A stretch of DNA of 64,000 nucleotides from Stenopsyche tienmushanensis (GCA_008973525.1 WACJ01000516.1:2046001-2110000); one strand, 5' to 3'; numbered from the stretch's first letter, positions 12,601-25,907 are shown. The notes: generated by a model from the letters alone, not told the origin. Translations and numbers: made by a program.

Positions 12601-13987
12601 GTTAAATCTTAAAAAATATTTTTTTTTCTATTCCCCAAATGTAATCAAAAACCAATCAATCGTACGTATTTAATTAATATTATTTGTATGTGTACATAAT
12701 ATGTTAGATCAATTTTCATATGTGTATAGCACTGTGAGTTCGTTTGGTATTCTTTATCCACGTGTACACACACCATTTTTAATTTGAAATTGTGTCAATA
12801 TGAATCACTTTCGGCATGTCACATGTTTGTTTTTCAAATTACACAATTTTCCCCCCTTTGAGGGTAGTTCAATTAAATCTCATGAATGTATACAAACATC
12901 ATCCGCTCAATGTCGTTCGACCAAATCTGTCATTTCATCCCCAAAACAGAGCTAGAATAAAATTAAGCAAATTAGCAGATTTATAACAATTTGAACTATT
13001 AGGTTTTGAATTGAAAACTAATTCGTTATCGATGCCATGAAGCAGCCCATATTGTTTTAATGTGAACAATCACGTGATTCGATAATTTAATTGTGCACTA
13101 AGCAAATGGACTTTGAACCCTCATCATTTTGTATTCAAGCTGCATGTTTGGACAACAGTCGGATATATCAATGCAGTAAAGGAAAAGTATTAATTTTTAT
13201 AATAATTTAATATATGGAAAATTTATCCATTATAATTTCTGTTAGCAAATAATGTTTTTGGTGGAAAATCTTATGAACGTTGACGCGTTGGATATTGATC
13301 GCACGCTCTTTCCAAGTTGGCTGCAGACTCTATTGTCATCTTTTTCTTACCTTAAGCTTTTCCCCATTTAACTGACCTCTGTCTCTTTTTAATGTTTCGC
13401 TACGCGTGCCTCCATATTTTTATCAGAAAGAGACAATTAGCGTATCAACCCTTGTTAGGGACAAGATATGAATTCACAATAAAATGATTCCCTCCAAATT
13501 AAACATTACATTGCTTGCCATAATTAGCATGTTGTATTTATGTGCCAATATTTTATTAAATACGTGAGATTGTAAGATTGGTCCAAGACACAGTTGTCGA
13601 CACTTAAAGCACTTCAACACCTTATACAAAGCACGTACTGTCAACATCATAAACCGGTTTTAGTTTCATTTTACTGCTTATGTACCTGGGGATCAAAAAA
13701 TCTTGCCAAGCTCGAGAATTTTTTACTTTCTGTCTTCATGAATGTCAAAAAACTATATAGTTCCTATGAACCCATTATCTTATATGTCTTTTTTAGATTC
13801 GCTCTGCTTAAAAGCGCGTGTAAAATTTTATAGTATGAGTGTAAAAATCTCATTTTGTAAATTGTAGATGCTGAAAGATTCTTATTTTTTTATGTAATTA
13901 TAGATTTTCAACAAATGTCACATAAGTGAAAAGAATATTTTATCGAAAAAATAAATATTTTTGTACATAATATTAATTTCAGGATTA
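12601..13987. other. Gene-free stretch
   Basis: AT-rich sequence with a GC-richer island at about 13260-13450. No gene, RNA or mobile element is recognised. Short open frames lack domains. Confidence 0.5.
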
Positions 13988-14224
13988 TTAACCATTTAAA
14001 GATAAAACGAACCTTCTTGGTTTTTTAGCATATCCTTTATTGAGATTTTGATCATTTACGCAGTCACTTGCTTCTTTTAATGATATGGAATGATCTAATT
14101 CCATTAAAAAATTCTCGATTCCAAGACAAATAATATCATATTTGCTCTTATATGTTGTAATATATGCTTCAAATCTGATGGTTCTGTGTGCTGGCGTATC
14201 TTTTAAAGGATCATCACGGGGCAA
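13988..14224 (-). CDS. Unidentified open frame, possible repeat or retrogene relic
   Basis: A 78-codon frame on the minus strand, rich in charged residues, with a KKPRR-type basic patch near its C-terminus. The minus-strand sequence upstream (about 14225-14400) is also protein-like when frames are switched: charged, Gln/Asn/Arg-rich, with short runs such as RESKEESIRL. That suggests a longer decayed coding region rather than a host exon. I recognise no family, and no clear splice sites bracket it. A broken gag-like or transposon gene is possible; chance is also possible. Confidence 0.2.
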   Translation of the reverse strand: MPRDDPLKDTPAHRTIRFEAYITTYKSKYDIICLGIENFLMELDHSISLKEASDCVNDQNLNKGYAKKPRRFVLSLNG

Positions 14225-14541
14225 CAGATAATCTAATAGATTCTTCCTTGGACTCCCTCATATCTATGGCTATTCTGTTGGTTCTGGGATTTCGAATTCC
14301 GGCCAGAATCTTGATTGATCCGTTGCTTTGTTTCTTTACGTAGCTCCTCCAGGATGTCAATTTGGATATCCTGACTATTTTTTTATATGCAGCCGCTCTG
14401 ACTTTCTTCTATTTGATATAGAGAAAGGAATCTGATTTCAAACCCGAACCTTTATAAAGAGTTCAGGATCTAACTCACTTTACCAAAACTTTTTAACCAA
14501 AGAAATTAGACCAGTTATATAGAATGTAAGATAAAAAATAT

Positions 14542-14802
14542 ATGGCCAGAATTAATGTTGAACAAGCAAGTCTATTCCACGAGCTTAAATACAAACAGAA
14601 TGTAATAGTAGGTTTTCATGGTAAAGTCGAAGATATTCATAAAATGTCAGTGGTTAATAAGCTTGATGAAATAAATTTGATAGAAATGGCATTTGGGATA
14701 ATTCAAAATTCAAAAGACATTAATATAGTTGAAAACGATGATGTTATTGAACATATTACTTTAAAAATCACGAAGAAAGACATACCCCGCCCGAACAATT
14801 GA
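14542..14802 (+). CDS. Unidentified 86-codon open frame, possible relic
   Basis: The frame starts with an ATG just after an in-frame stop and gives MARINVEQASLFHELKYKQN followed by an acidic stretch (NIVENDDVIEH) and a basic end (KITKKDIPRPNN). Its composition is less AT-driven than random frames here, and the acidic-to-basic tail resembles the C-terminal tails of some transposon proteins, but I cannot place it in a family. It lies close to the unidentified minus-strand frame at 13988-14224. It could be a relic of an unclassified mobile element or a chance frame. Confidence 0.25.
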   Translation: MARINVEQASLFHELKYKQNVIVGFHGKVEDIHKMSVVNKLDEINLIEMAFGIIQNSKDINIVENDDVIEHITLKITKKDIPRPNN

Positions 14803-17800
14803 AGTTATATATTTTTCGAACTAAGATTTTTCTTCTGAAAGAAGCGCCCCGTATTTAAGAAAGAACTTCACAAGTTCTTAGCTCCACAAAAGGATAATTA
14901 ATAAAGATCTCTCTACCCAAAAAATAGAGCATAGAAGTCAAAATGTTGAAGAATGACGAAGAAAATCTTCTTTAATATTAAAACATAATGCTTTCATACG
15001 ACTTCTGGAATTTTTTGTACTAGTTTTATACTATTATATATGCATTTTTATATATTGAAATAAAATAAATAAATATTTTAAAATTAGATGAAGCTCAACC
15101 GCATATATTATAATTTTTTCGCAGTTATTCTTCCGTTTCTATATACAAAAGATAGAAAATGTATACCTAACGTTGGCTGAGCCCGAATATAATGAACATC
15201 GTCAGACTGACAATGCGAAAATGAATAATTTTGAATGTATGCTTATTTAATTTTGCATAATTATCGCATCGATTAAACATCATATTAAATAATCGAACAA
15301 AACTAAAATAAAGGTAACTTATTAAATATACAATGCTTGTTCTATTCTTTTTTCATTCGTCATGGTTTAACTCGTCATTGGCAATTTCGGTATTTATTAA
15401 CGTACTCCTTATAAATTCTATTGTCTTACTACGTTGATAAAGCAAACAAGGTTGAAATTGTAGATTGAATCTTCTAATGTTTTTCTTCAATCTCGTGTAT
15501 TTTTTTGTTCTTTGAACCCTCAGACTCTCTTGATTGAAAATAGTTAGAATAACTTACTGAAGTTAATCTTCGCGAGCTTGCTTCACCGTCGTGACCCTTA
15601 ATCGAAGAAGTCTGCTTAGCATAAATGTCTAACTTTATTTTATTTCGAGCATAGTTTATGTGGTTTTTATTCTGATCGCAAATTTGATATTATTGCGGAT
15701 AAAATTTATGATGCTTCGAGAATATCTTTGGCGGTGCGGCCTTATTTTTCGTTTGGGGTTGGTCGTTTTTCATGGAGAATTAAAATTGTCTCAAACGTTG
15801 GATACTGTTTATATTGACTGCTTCCCATTAGAAAGTTCCGGTTTGACGATGTTTACTTTACCTGAAACATTTGTTTACTTTCGATTTGATTATTGTACAT
15901 CCATCCCCTGTTTACATTCCGCCCTCTTCTTTCACAATACATCATTAATTCTGAACTTATCAAAGTACCGTGTTTTAGTTTCGGCCGATTAGCGTATATA
16001 TTATGCTTTAAATTTTTGGTCATGCGAATTAACGTTCTTGTTTGGAATAAGCTTAAAAGTTGTCGCTTCAAGTTTAATTTGAAAATAACAAATATACGCT
16101 CTGCCGAAAATAAGTAATTTGTAATCGCTCGAATGAAACGTGTGTTCGAACTTTAACTTTTAATTATAAAAATGAGTCTGCGAACATTTTTAAGTCGTCA
16201 TTGCTATTTTGAAAACGTTCTGCTTTCTGCTCCATAAAATTTCATGTCAGCGCACCCTCGAGGCTCACAAGTACCATCAATTTCCATATAAAAAAATAAA
16301 CTTCCACGAGAATCCCAAGATTTACTTATTACACCCCTTGATGTTAGGCCTGCTCCCTGAGATGACCCGGAGTGGACAGAAAAAAATCGGAGAAAATCCA
16401 AACATTTTTTCCAACTTAATTTCGGATATTAACATAAAAAATAAATAAAACATTTACATACATACAGGCCATAGGAAAATAGGTTACCATAATTTATCAT
16501 CTCTAGTCATAAAGAGATCTACTCCTTGTATCCTTTATGATAAATGTAGTCTTTTAGTAGAACCGCATGCATAAAATAATGCGGAATATATATTTAAAAG
16601 CACGATGAATGCGATAAACATTTTAAGTCGTAAACTTTATCCTAACTAGTTTCTAACTAAGTGCCAACATTACTCTAACGAAGACATCTCGCATTTTGAA
16701 CTTCTAACTAACGATCTCCTAACAATACCGTGAAATTACAACCACGTTTTTAATATATTTTTAAGGCCCTTATATCTCATTTTATTCAACACTAAATGTT
16801 GAAACTAACGCTTTTATAGTGGTGGGTAATTTATCACGCAAAGATGTATTAGTTTTGGCTGGTCCCTTGGTGCTGAAAATCCTCCATCTTGTTTTCTTTT
16901 CATCTTATTCACTTTATAAGACAATGTGTTAAGATTATATGAAAGTTCTATAACAAAGCTTTGCTTCGCTATTCTTAGCAATGGCCCCCATTATTGATTC
17001 TCTTTGGAAATACATGATGTATAAAAAATTATCTAACATCAGTGTTTTCAATGCATTATCCATTAAAAGCTTTTGTCATAGACGATTCATCATGTGTTAA
17101 ATAGATCATCAATATATCAATTGATTCAATCAAACTATGACATATTTATAAACTCATGACTATGATGAGCTGCTATAAGCTCTTAACTTCATTAATTTTA
17201 ATCGTGCATAAATCATAATAAAAGTACTAAAAGTAATGAAAAATAATTTAAAAAATGCAAACGTGAAATTATTTCATTCCTTTGAACATTATGAAGAAAT
17301 CATGCTTCAGGAGGATATTATATAATAAATAGATCTTACCGGTGTTGACGTACTGTTATGGGACAATGTCATGAGAATATTATATAACCATATCATGAAA
17401 ATGGCTCGTATCTACATAGAAAAAATTGGGGTGCGATCAGAAGCAATGGGTACGCCCAGCGGGATTCCGGGATATATCCCGATAGGCAGACATGTCCCAA
17501 AAGCAAAATTTTTCACTAAACATGGCTTATTGCAAATAGAACACAGAATATACTTATATAAATTGTACATATAATATCACATAGATTTATTGAAAAAGCT
17601 TATTGGATCTAAATCTAATATAATAATAACATTTAGGAATCCAACCTAAGGTATTAAAAAATAATGAAATATTTTCTATTAATCAGTTATATCTAATTAT
17701 AAACAAATCGGAATCAAAAATATTTTAGATTTACCGTACTAATAGACTAATTAAAAATTTATGATCATTTCGCCACTTGCTCATGCAACCTTGCCAAAAT

Positions 17801-18080
17801 AAAATTTCATATTATAATATTCCCATACTAACTTACTAACTCATTCGTACATAAAAGGTAGTAAGATATCCCTTTAAATCATTATATACCCAAAAAAAAA
17901 AAAAAAAAGTAAATTGGAAGTAAGTAAATTTTTGCTTGAATTTAATATAAGAACTATAAAAGACGATTATTTCATCACTATGAATATTATATTATATCTA
18001 CATATCTTTGGTAATAAATATTGCATATTCATGTTCTTAACTTGCTGCAAGCAAATTCTTCATAAATATAATATTATATA
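14803..18080. other. Gene-free stretch
   Basis: AT-rich, with somewhat GC-richer patches around 15560-15990, 16200-16400 and 17370-17520. A 14-bp palindrome CGGGATATATCCCG lies at 17468-17481 and a run of 17 A at 17892-17908. No exon, RNA gene or classifiable transposon is seen. Confidence 0.5.
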
Positions 18081-19058
18081 ACAGATTGTCCAGTTACGAA
18101 TGTTGTTTTTTAAATGAAAGAGTTAAATTCAAACAAAAAATGGATTACTTAATTTTATCATTCTCCTTCAGGTTGCTAAATAATTTGGCGATGGTTGACA
18201 TCTTTGTACTCATCGCCACTTTTAAACTTTCTAATTGTGAAAAATATTGTTCCCTTGTTATGGTTTGACCATATGGAAGGACTTCATGGTAGATTATTCT
18301 TTTGGAGTCCCACGATACTTTTAAAAGAGCTATTTTTACTGTTAGACCCGGTCGAGGGGTTGGTTTCTTTACCTGCCCCTTTGAAAGCCATTGTCTTTTG
18401 CGTTTTTGATTTGAGTACAACACCCACTTTTCATCTCCAGTCACAAGATAGTGTTAAAATGTTTGTGTCTTCTCTTCTTCGATTAAATAATGATACATAG
18501 TCCCGCGCGCCGCCTTGGTGTCATTGGTAATGTTGTACGGTATCCACATCCCATGTTTTATGGTTTTTCCTATTTTTTCAACTGTATTTGAATAATTTTC
18601 TGGAAGTATCTAAGCTTGTCTATTCATTTTTGTATAGTCTATGTTGGATTTGATTAAAATGTAGCACGCAGGATATCATCATCCACTTTAACCTTTATCT
18701 CACTTTGGACCTTATTCTCTAAGCTAATATTTTCACTTTTAAATTGTTTAAACCATCTCTAGTATTGTCATACAATTAAAAACTCTTCAAGTGTATCACA
18801 AATATTTTTATTTCCAGTTGTGGTATTATTTTTTTAAAAATATTCATACAGTTTGCAATTTTGCGTAAATTGTTTGTTCGGCACAAAATTCACCATCTTG
18901 AAACGCGGTTTAAATTTTTTTTTATAGAAAATAAAGTTCTCCAAATATTATTCGACTAACAAAATATACAATACGTGTTGTCAAATGGATGATTGAGACA
19001 CAATTGATGGTCAAAAAGTAAGTATGAAAAAAACGGCATTTCTAACCGGACAATCTGA
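18081..19058 (-). mobile_element. Mariner element, both ends present, internally deleted (copy 4)
   Basis: A 978-bp element with terminal inverted repeats of about 30 bp. The left end begins ACAGATTGTCCAGTTA. The right end, reverse-complemented, begins TCAGATTGTCCGGTTA. Both then continue into a G-T6 run. About six of 30 positions differ. TA target duplications are at 18079-18080 and 19059-19060. The transposase reads on the minus strand and has lost a block between the second and third catalytic residues. The ends differ from those of copies 2, 3 and 5, so this is another distinct mariner lineage. Confidence 0.92.
18145..18896 (-). pseudogene. Mariner transposase pseudogene (copy 4)
   Basis: The start codon is at 18894-18896 (MVNFVPNKQ). 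The N-terminal half is riddled with stops but still shows the family pattern (RWFKQFKSEN near 18740). A 99-codon clean stretch at 18444-18145 begins MTGDEKWVLYSNQKRKRQWL, with the first catalytic Asp in GDEK, followed by the WD and LP-TI-YFSQL motifs. After about residue 75 the sequence jumps straight to the C-terminus, so the segments carrying the second and third catalytic Asp are deleted. It is inactive. This would be the cut-and-paste transposase for the surrounding element. Confidence 0.88.
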
Positions 19059-19060
19059 TA

Positions 19061-22000
19061 TTTACCAAAACACACTTCGTACGATATTGGCTATCGTTTG
19101 TGTCTGGATAACGGTCTTAAAAAATTTTTTTCGAAGTCGCATACAAAATGAGATCTTGTGTGTGTTGCTTACTTAAAAATACGCTCATGGCAAATATTTA
19201 AAAAAATATTTATAGTAAAAATATGAAATTTAAATATTCATATAAAAATACTTCCATTGTACAAAAGTATTGTATATCGCAAATAATAGCAACTGCATGC
19301 CCTATAGAAAGGTTCACCGGGTAAGCGCGTACAATTTTAAATGAAAATATCTGCTTTAAAAGGCTGCCTCGGAAAATTCAGCACGGAGAGTGGTATCTTT
19401 GTTCTCAGAGAATCAAACTGGTTCAACCCGAGGGCGGAATATCTCATTTGTCGCCCTAATCCCCGGAGGATACATTCGGCTCTACAAAAATAATAGAGCC
19501 TTCGGACCAGGGACAGAGGGCAGGAAAAGAGAACATATAAACAATTGCAACATGGTGCGAAGGTGAAAACAATATACCTAGGGGCTTGTACCCCTCCCCA
19601 ACTACATGGGTTTTGCGTATTGGTTTTTATTAAGATTGTCTATTTTATTACGAGCAGCCCCTGGATGACAGGGTCGGTGTAAAATTATGTATTTTATTTT
19701 CGCCTTCGACCGGTTAAGACGACACCATTTTATGATCCAACTTTTGCAATTGATGACAAAACAAAATTTTGTCTCCCCTTTTTTATGGCAAAATAACATT
19801 TAAGATCCTCCATAAACGATGGGGATATCAAAGAAATATTGTATTTATGCGAACATTTTATGCCCGATGTCGATGAAAATGTATGATTTCTCAGCATTCT
19901 TACAAATTCTCGTTGCAAAACTATAAAAAAAACTGCACCGTCGGGGATGCTTCCTAAACTTGATCATTAAAATGTTGTTAGAAAACGGATATCTGATGTG
20001 GTAAGATAGGATGAATAGAACGGATACTACATTTTCCACCGGAAGTACGTGTTAAACCCCTGGACGTAATTTTCTTGCGATAGCACAGAAGGCCTGCTAT
20101 CAAACAACTGATCTGACGCTACAAAAAGACTAGTTCCGTTAACGTATTTGTTTTTATTCAATCTAGATTATTTTTACTGGATTCTCAATTCGTGTTAGTG
20201 TCTAAGCATATATTGTCTATTTAGATATATTTGGTACACAATTCGCTTGAACTAGTTGTAATGCCTTGTATAATCTTACCAATCGTGCTTATTTAGCTTA
20301 TTAGCACATTCCTTATTTATGTGATTTATAAATATGCTTTATATATTTTTGTATATAAAGAAGAAATAAATCTATATAATAAGCCATTGGTTCTTACACG
20401 TCTTTGATAAAGTACCCTAAATATGCAATTCAATCCCCAATAACGGTGCAATTATCCTCTTTTTGCCACATTTGAATTATTTTGTGTGATGATATTAATA
20501 TTTTTTTATATTGAAGTAAAAATATGCAAACTTAATTCCTAGTATATTAACAATGTCTCATTTTTGTGCCAATTTGTGTAAATTTGAATATTGGCATATT
20601 CATAGAATTTTCGATGTTTAAAATAACGATTTTCTTAAAAGAATTTTGTTTTAGATATCAAATTTCCATTACGTGCTTACAGTATTCACTCCCAAGAGTG
20701 ACGAACATATATCATTATCCTTTACGTTGTTGTAATTTGATATAAGCAACCTTTTATATTAAATAAAATTATAGGCAGTTTTTCCATGGTATATTTGTAA
20801 TATCTTTAGAAAGGCATATTTGGTTATATTAGCTAATTATTATTTGAATAGGCTGGCCTAATTACGACGCTGCTACGACATTCGAAACACAGGATATGTG
20901 TGTATATTCAATGATGTTGACTGTTTCGGGCAGAATAAGAAAAGCAAAATTGACTGTTCTATTAATAAGCATTTGTATAAATTCACCTAACACGCGAAAC
21001 TTCCGATACACTCACATGGAAGCAGTTTAGAAACTGATGCCATAAAAGATTCCGAACATTTCCATCGGAATAGAGGAGAGGAAGAGTAGAAAGGAGAATG
21101 TTTCTGGATGTTTTCCGCAGTCGAAGGCAATGGAACTTGAAAAATATAAACCAATATCGCTCTTCAGTGCGTCACAATGCGAAAACTTTATATGTCGGCC
21201 AAACGTGAAAAACCAAAAATGTTCCACGATTGTTTGCTATTTTCTTAAAAATTATTATTCCGTATGAAGATGGAGAAAACTTCATACAACAAAGACATTT
21301 CATAACTTAATGTTTTGTTATAAAAACATCCGTCGGTGGGAAAATTTCCAATCTACTATATATTGTATATTAACTCATTTATACATGTAGGTAGTCCCAC
21401 AGTTAAACGATTAATCATCTTAAGTTCGAATCCTATAGAAACTGTGGCTGGTGATCACGTTTTTAAAAACATATATACACCATATATACATAAAGGGATT
21501 GCTTAAAGCTACCTCAGAAAAATGATGAATATATACTTTCGATAAAAATATGTATATTTTTGAAGAGCTTTCGTTTTAATAATTACTCATTTATAAATCA
21601 ATGCAAAGTTCGTCACGGTTTAGGTTTGTCGACATATTATTCCTACTCAAGAAACTTTGACTGATTTACAACATTGGATGTATGCCAGCTTTCGACTACA
21701 AAGAATTGATATATTTTTCTTATAATTCTTTATTTGTGAATATCATCTTTATCCAACCGTTTATGCTTGAACAATGACTTATGTAATATTAAGTATTCTG
21801 TTGAAATATCCTACCATATAATATTTTTAAGAAAACTCAATTAAATTCTGAATATTCATTAACTCTATGTTTACCGAATTTGAAAGAATGTACTCAGAAA
21901 ACTCTCTATGGAAAATAATTTTATTGAGATGTTGCCTTGACGGCACTAATACCTCTTTTGCATAGCAATGTCGCGACGAGACATCGCCAGCGGAATATAT

Positions 22001-22571
22001 TATATTTCTTCGTACCGGATTTATCTCAGTAGATCTTGAGATATTTATATTGAAGCATTTTAGGGGGTGGATTTGCTCTTCCTTTGAATATGCAGAAAGA
22101 CGTTACTGTTCTAATGGTTCAATACCGGGAACAAAATATTAATATATACTCAAGTAAAAAAAATTGCATTCATCATTTTAACATGCATTTTTTTTAAAAC
22201 AAACCAATTTTATATCAGAAAATACAAGAATATATATTAATATAAATGTACTATTAATCACTTCAATTGTATTTATATCATCGCGATACAATAAATGTAA
22301 AAGGAGCAGATTTATAAATCAATATTTTAATTTGAAGCATGAATGAAATAATAAAGATTTGTTTAGGTCATGATTTCAATCTTGCCAAAAATGTAAAACT
22401 AGACTTAAAATCATCACCTAGATTATAAAATAGTAATCTTTTTTGAAAAATAGTGATGATTAGCAAATTTATAGCGTTTTAAATTGGTAACACTTGACCT
22501 GGCGAACCCATTTTTTTTATTCAGTTAACCAATGCTGATAATTAATGTTTATGTTTTTATGACAAGATTAT
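19061..22571. other. Gene-free stretch
   Basis: AT-rich, with a prominent GC-richer island at 19290-20130 (separate entry) and a smaller one at about 21000-21230. An 8-bp inverted repeat (CCACAGTT at 21397, AACTGTGG at 21440) flanks a TTCGAATCC motif, but no tRNA fold is supported. No exon or transposon is recognised. Confidence 0.5.
19290..20130. other. GC-richer non-coding island
   Basis: Base composition rises clearly above the flanks, with motifs such as GGGCGGAA, CGCCCT and CCCCGGAGG and few long A/T runs. Both strands have short, mutually overlapping open frames with no domain, and I see no splice-bounded exon. It has the look of conserved non-coding or enhancer DNA, but that requires comparison with related genomes. 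Confidence 0.35.
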
Positions 22572-22680
22572 TTCTTTGGAAGGACTAAATGAAGACTTCA
22601 AAAGGGTTCTTCTGGTGTCGCTAAAAGACTCGAGTTGTCTCGAAGTTTTCATTTGTATAAAAAACATGGGCGATGGATTA
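22572..22680 (+). repeat. Diverged repeat, copy A (pair with 30735-30835)
   Basis: About 100 bp aligns with 30735-30835 on the same strand. Shared blocks include GGTGTCGCTAAAAGACTC against GGTGACACTAAAAGGCTC, and TTTCATTTGTATAAA against TTCCATTTGTGTAAA. Similarity is roughly 70% by eye and fades downstream. An open frame of 103 codons runs through this copy, but the other copy does not keep it open, so I do not call it a gene. The element type is unknown. Confidence 0.4.
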
Positions 22681-22887
22681 ATTTATATGGTGAACTTATT
22701 TTTTCAATTCATGTTACGGCTTTATAATTCAAACGCAAAAATAATAAATAAGGTTTGTTTGGATTTAAACAAGATATTTTTACAACGTATTCCCATACTG
22801 TGTAGAATTCCCCGACAACTTTTAATATCAACAAGACGTGCCTTTAAAGGTACAATGCTACAAAATATATTCAAAGGTACATTTTAG

Positions 22888-25800
22888 GGGTTCATATTGA
22901 ACTTAGATATTTTTCCATACCTGAAATACCTTTTACTTCTATGTCTAATAAATTTAATGGAAATAGCTATCTCTCAGCTTAAATATTTGACTAGTTTTGA
23001 GATTATACGTATATATTCCAAATTTGAAGATTAAATTATTTTTCGCATTTTTGAACTCATTTCTATAATCGTAAGTGTTCGAAGAAGATTTCACGCGTTC
23101 AATATATCGTGAATGAAAATCTCAAAAGTGAAAGCATATGAGAAAATTGACATAGGCTTTCACGTGACTTGTTCGATGGTATTCACTTATGTTTGTGTAA
23201 TCTGTCGGATTATCTTTTCTTTCAATATTTTCCTCCATCACGAATCGATAGGCACGTACAAATCTTATGATTTAACCGTTTCACTTCGCCTACGGGCGTG
23301 CAAATTCCTCCTCACATAAAACTCTGTCTTACATTCTGAAAAAGATTATGCTAAGGCCCTCCTTCCGCTTAGGGCCTGTGAGTTTTAGTATTATGTGAGG
23401 AAGTTTTTCAGCGGCGGTTATCCTCCTCCTATATATATTCTATCTCCGAATTTATCTTGTGTGACTCTCGGCTTGATAACGTACACGTGTGTGCGTCAAT
23501 GGGAAAATAAATCGTATAACGGCACTCAATTTCGTTTGTAAAGAGCCATTTCGTCACCGTATTCAACGCCTTCCACTTTCAACCCTCCACTGTCAATCTT
23601 GGGAATCGTATATATTTCTAAAGGCGCATGTTTATGCGTGGGTGGAAGTGTATAAACGAAGCTTGCTCGGGTTTTGGAGATGATTTTTTTAAAAATAGTA
23701 CAGTTTACACAGCGTTTTAATGTCACCTTGGGATGCTGAAAAGGCGGACTTTTGGGAATGCCGACATATTTAGTTCGCCGACACGTGAACCCAACCGAGA
23801 GTGACCATAATGAATACTTCAATAATGTTTTCATATGTATCCATATGTCCCAATCATGACATAGGGATTATCTACTTAAATCCTTACGAAAAGTTCAAAT
23901 TGTGACTTAGTCGCCATATAAATAAATTTGGTAGCACTCATATTGATACCTACAAGTATCTGCGTCGGTAATTGAAGATGCTCAGAGTTCTCAAAATAAT
24001 AATTGATTCATTCAAACGAAATGTTTTCCTTCGTTTCTTTCATTTAGTTTGCTTGTCGACGAATGGCTAAACCGTAAAATTTAGTGATTTTGTATCATCG
24101 GACATAAATTAATTGCGACCCCCTCAAATACGTAATTTGGATAATGGTCCAAAATCTAAAGACTATCCCAAACGCGTATAGAATCTCAAAAAGATCTTTT
24201 AGAAATATGTGCTTATGTCATTGAGACATCGACTGAATAAAAGAAGAAAAAAAGCGGCAAGAAAGGTGTACAATTTGTCAGAAACCAAATGATCATTTTG
24301 GAATTTACTAAAATAATATCTTGGTGGGTGGACAAAAAAAATGGGAAAATCAAAAAACGAAGCTAACTTTATCAGACTACAAGTCAAGATAACGTTACAA
24401 TGAGATTAAAAGAACATACAATCTTATCATATGAACTAAAATTAGGAGAATATACAACAATAAAGATAAAGACTTTGTTGCAATAATTGTACGAAGAAAG
24501 TAAATAATTGGACGATTTAATCATCTAAAAAACTAAAAAAATAGTCTTGGAACATGAAAAGAATGAAAAAGGCTTACATGGCATGAAATTAAATAATATT
24601 TTGTAGCAATGAAATGTATTTATTGTTTAAAAAAGCGTAAAATTCTCTCGGAAACACTAATGAGAACGACAGAAACAGTAGGCGTTATTAACTCAATGCA
24701 TTAAGATAGAAGTCCTTAAAGCGTCTTTATCTGATATAGATAATATAATCTTTCATTTTGAATCATTAACTTTAATCATGATTTTGAAAATATTTAACAA
24801 AACCTTATAAAATTGGTACTTTTAGACAATTAATATTTATTTCCTTTTTTTGCATATTTATTAACTAAAAATAAATCAAAAAAATATTAGGGGTGATACT
24901 CACATACTAATTATGAAAGTATGTTTTTTCGCAATATTATTAAAAACTTTTTTATCATGAATATTTGATTAATTTGAATCAAATTTGACAAATTCAATTT
25001 TTTAATCGATATGTGAAACATGAAAATTTTCCCTTTATTCACCTATTCCAGAAATATTGATATTTGCCAATTATATTAAGTGCTATCCAATCAAAATCAT
25101 CCTCAGCTTCACTTTAGAACCTTATGGAAAATATAGTGAATTCACCCTTCCTTTGCCTGGACCAAATTTTGCATAACATCGTTACAATCTGTAAAGTTTG
25201 CGCAAACATAGGCATATATTGGAATAGTTATGCGTCAATATATAAACTGGTGCTTAAAATCGGTTAAAGTATCATTACGTAAGATAAACTCAAACAGATA
25301 ACATGAATTTGAGCATTTTATATCAAACATTGAATATACTATATTAAAAACACAAAGACATTTTTTTTCTTTCGAGGACCACTCCAACTTCTCTTTGATT
25401 GATCATCTTATGAAGCAATCACACGGTTATACGAGGGATATTCTGACACTTCAATCTTCAAAAGCTCAATTTGTGTGCAAGATAGCGGCGGGTCAAGCAT
25501 TGTAAAACGATATTTTTTTCTCACCACGAGGGCCTTCATTGGTTCTTCTATAGAATTTCGAATTTATTTCAACGACAAAGAGCTTCTTTACATTTCTGAA
25601 CTATAAATATGTGAAAATTCAATACTACGTTATTTAATATTTTTTAAGTCCATATATTTTCAAACGTTCATATTTTATTATTTATTATAGTGTTTAGGCA
25701 GAGGTTAATCTGATTATGGATCCCATAACATTCCATACTTCCCCTGATTCTGATTTATCACCCCATTTCCTCCATCTGTTCGAATTTTTGAATGAACGCA

Positions 25801-25900
25801 GAAAATTATGGTCTGATAAATAGGTCATAAAAATGCATTTTCCATAACCTGTTAAGCGTATCGAAATTTTATTTAATATCCATAAATTTTGTTCAAATTA
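22888..25900. other. Gene-free stretch
   Basis: AT-rich, with a GC-richer island at about 23090-23840 that holds a long imperfect inverted repeat (23310-23400). Further on, 24060-24720 is A-rich on the plus strand and yields only short frames. No gene is recognised. Confidence 0.5.
23310..23400. repeat. Imperfect inverted repeat with nested stem
   Basis: CCTCACATAA at 23310-23319 is matched exactly by TTATGTGAGG at 23391-23400. AAACTC/GAGTTT lies just inside, and AGGCCC/GGGCCT forms a nested inner stem. Together they could form a branched hairpin of about 90 nt if transcribed. Nothing identifies it as a known RNA. Confidence 0.4.
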
Positions 25901-25907
25901 ATAATCG

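Noticed and set aside
15850..15875. Minus-strand TTTCAG|GTAAAG as a recursive site
   Set aside because: The pyrimidine tract is short and interrupted by A, the 5' site is weaker (GTAAAG), and its strand disagrees with the two strong candidates.
15660..15992. 110-codon plus-strand open frame as a gene
   Set aside because: Hydrophobic, low-information residues as expected from T-rich DNA; no family features and no flanking splice sites.
17892..17908. Run of 17 A as a retroposon tail
   Set aside because: No upstream SINE or LINE sequence and no flanking target duplication could be found.
21391..21450. TTCGAATCC B-box-like motif between an 8-bp inverted repeat, as a tRNA
   Set aside because: No T-stem, anticodon arm or A box forms around it; only the outer 8-bp pairing is present.
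23526..23834. 102-codon minus-strand open frame as a gene
   Set aside because: No recognisable domain, overlapping opposite-strand frames, and the island's composition explains its length.
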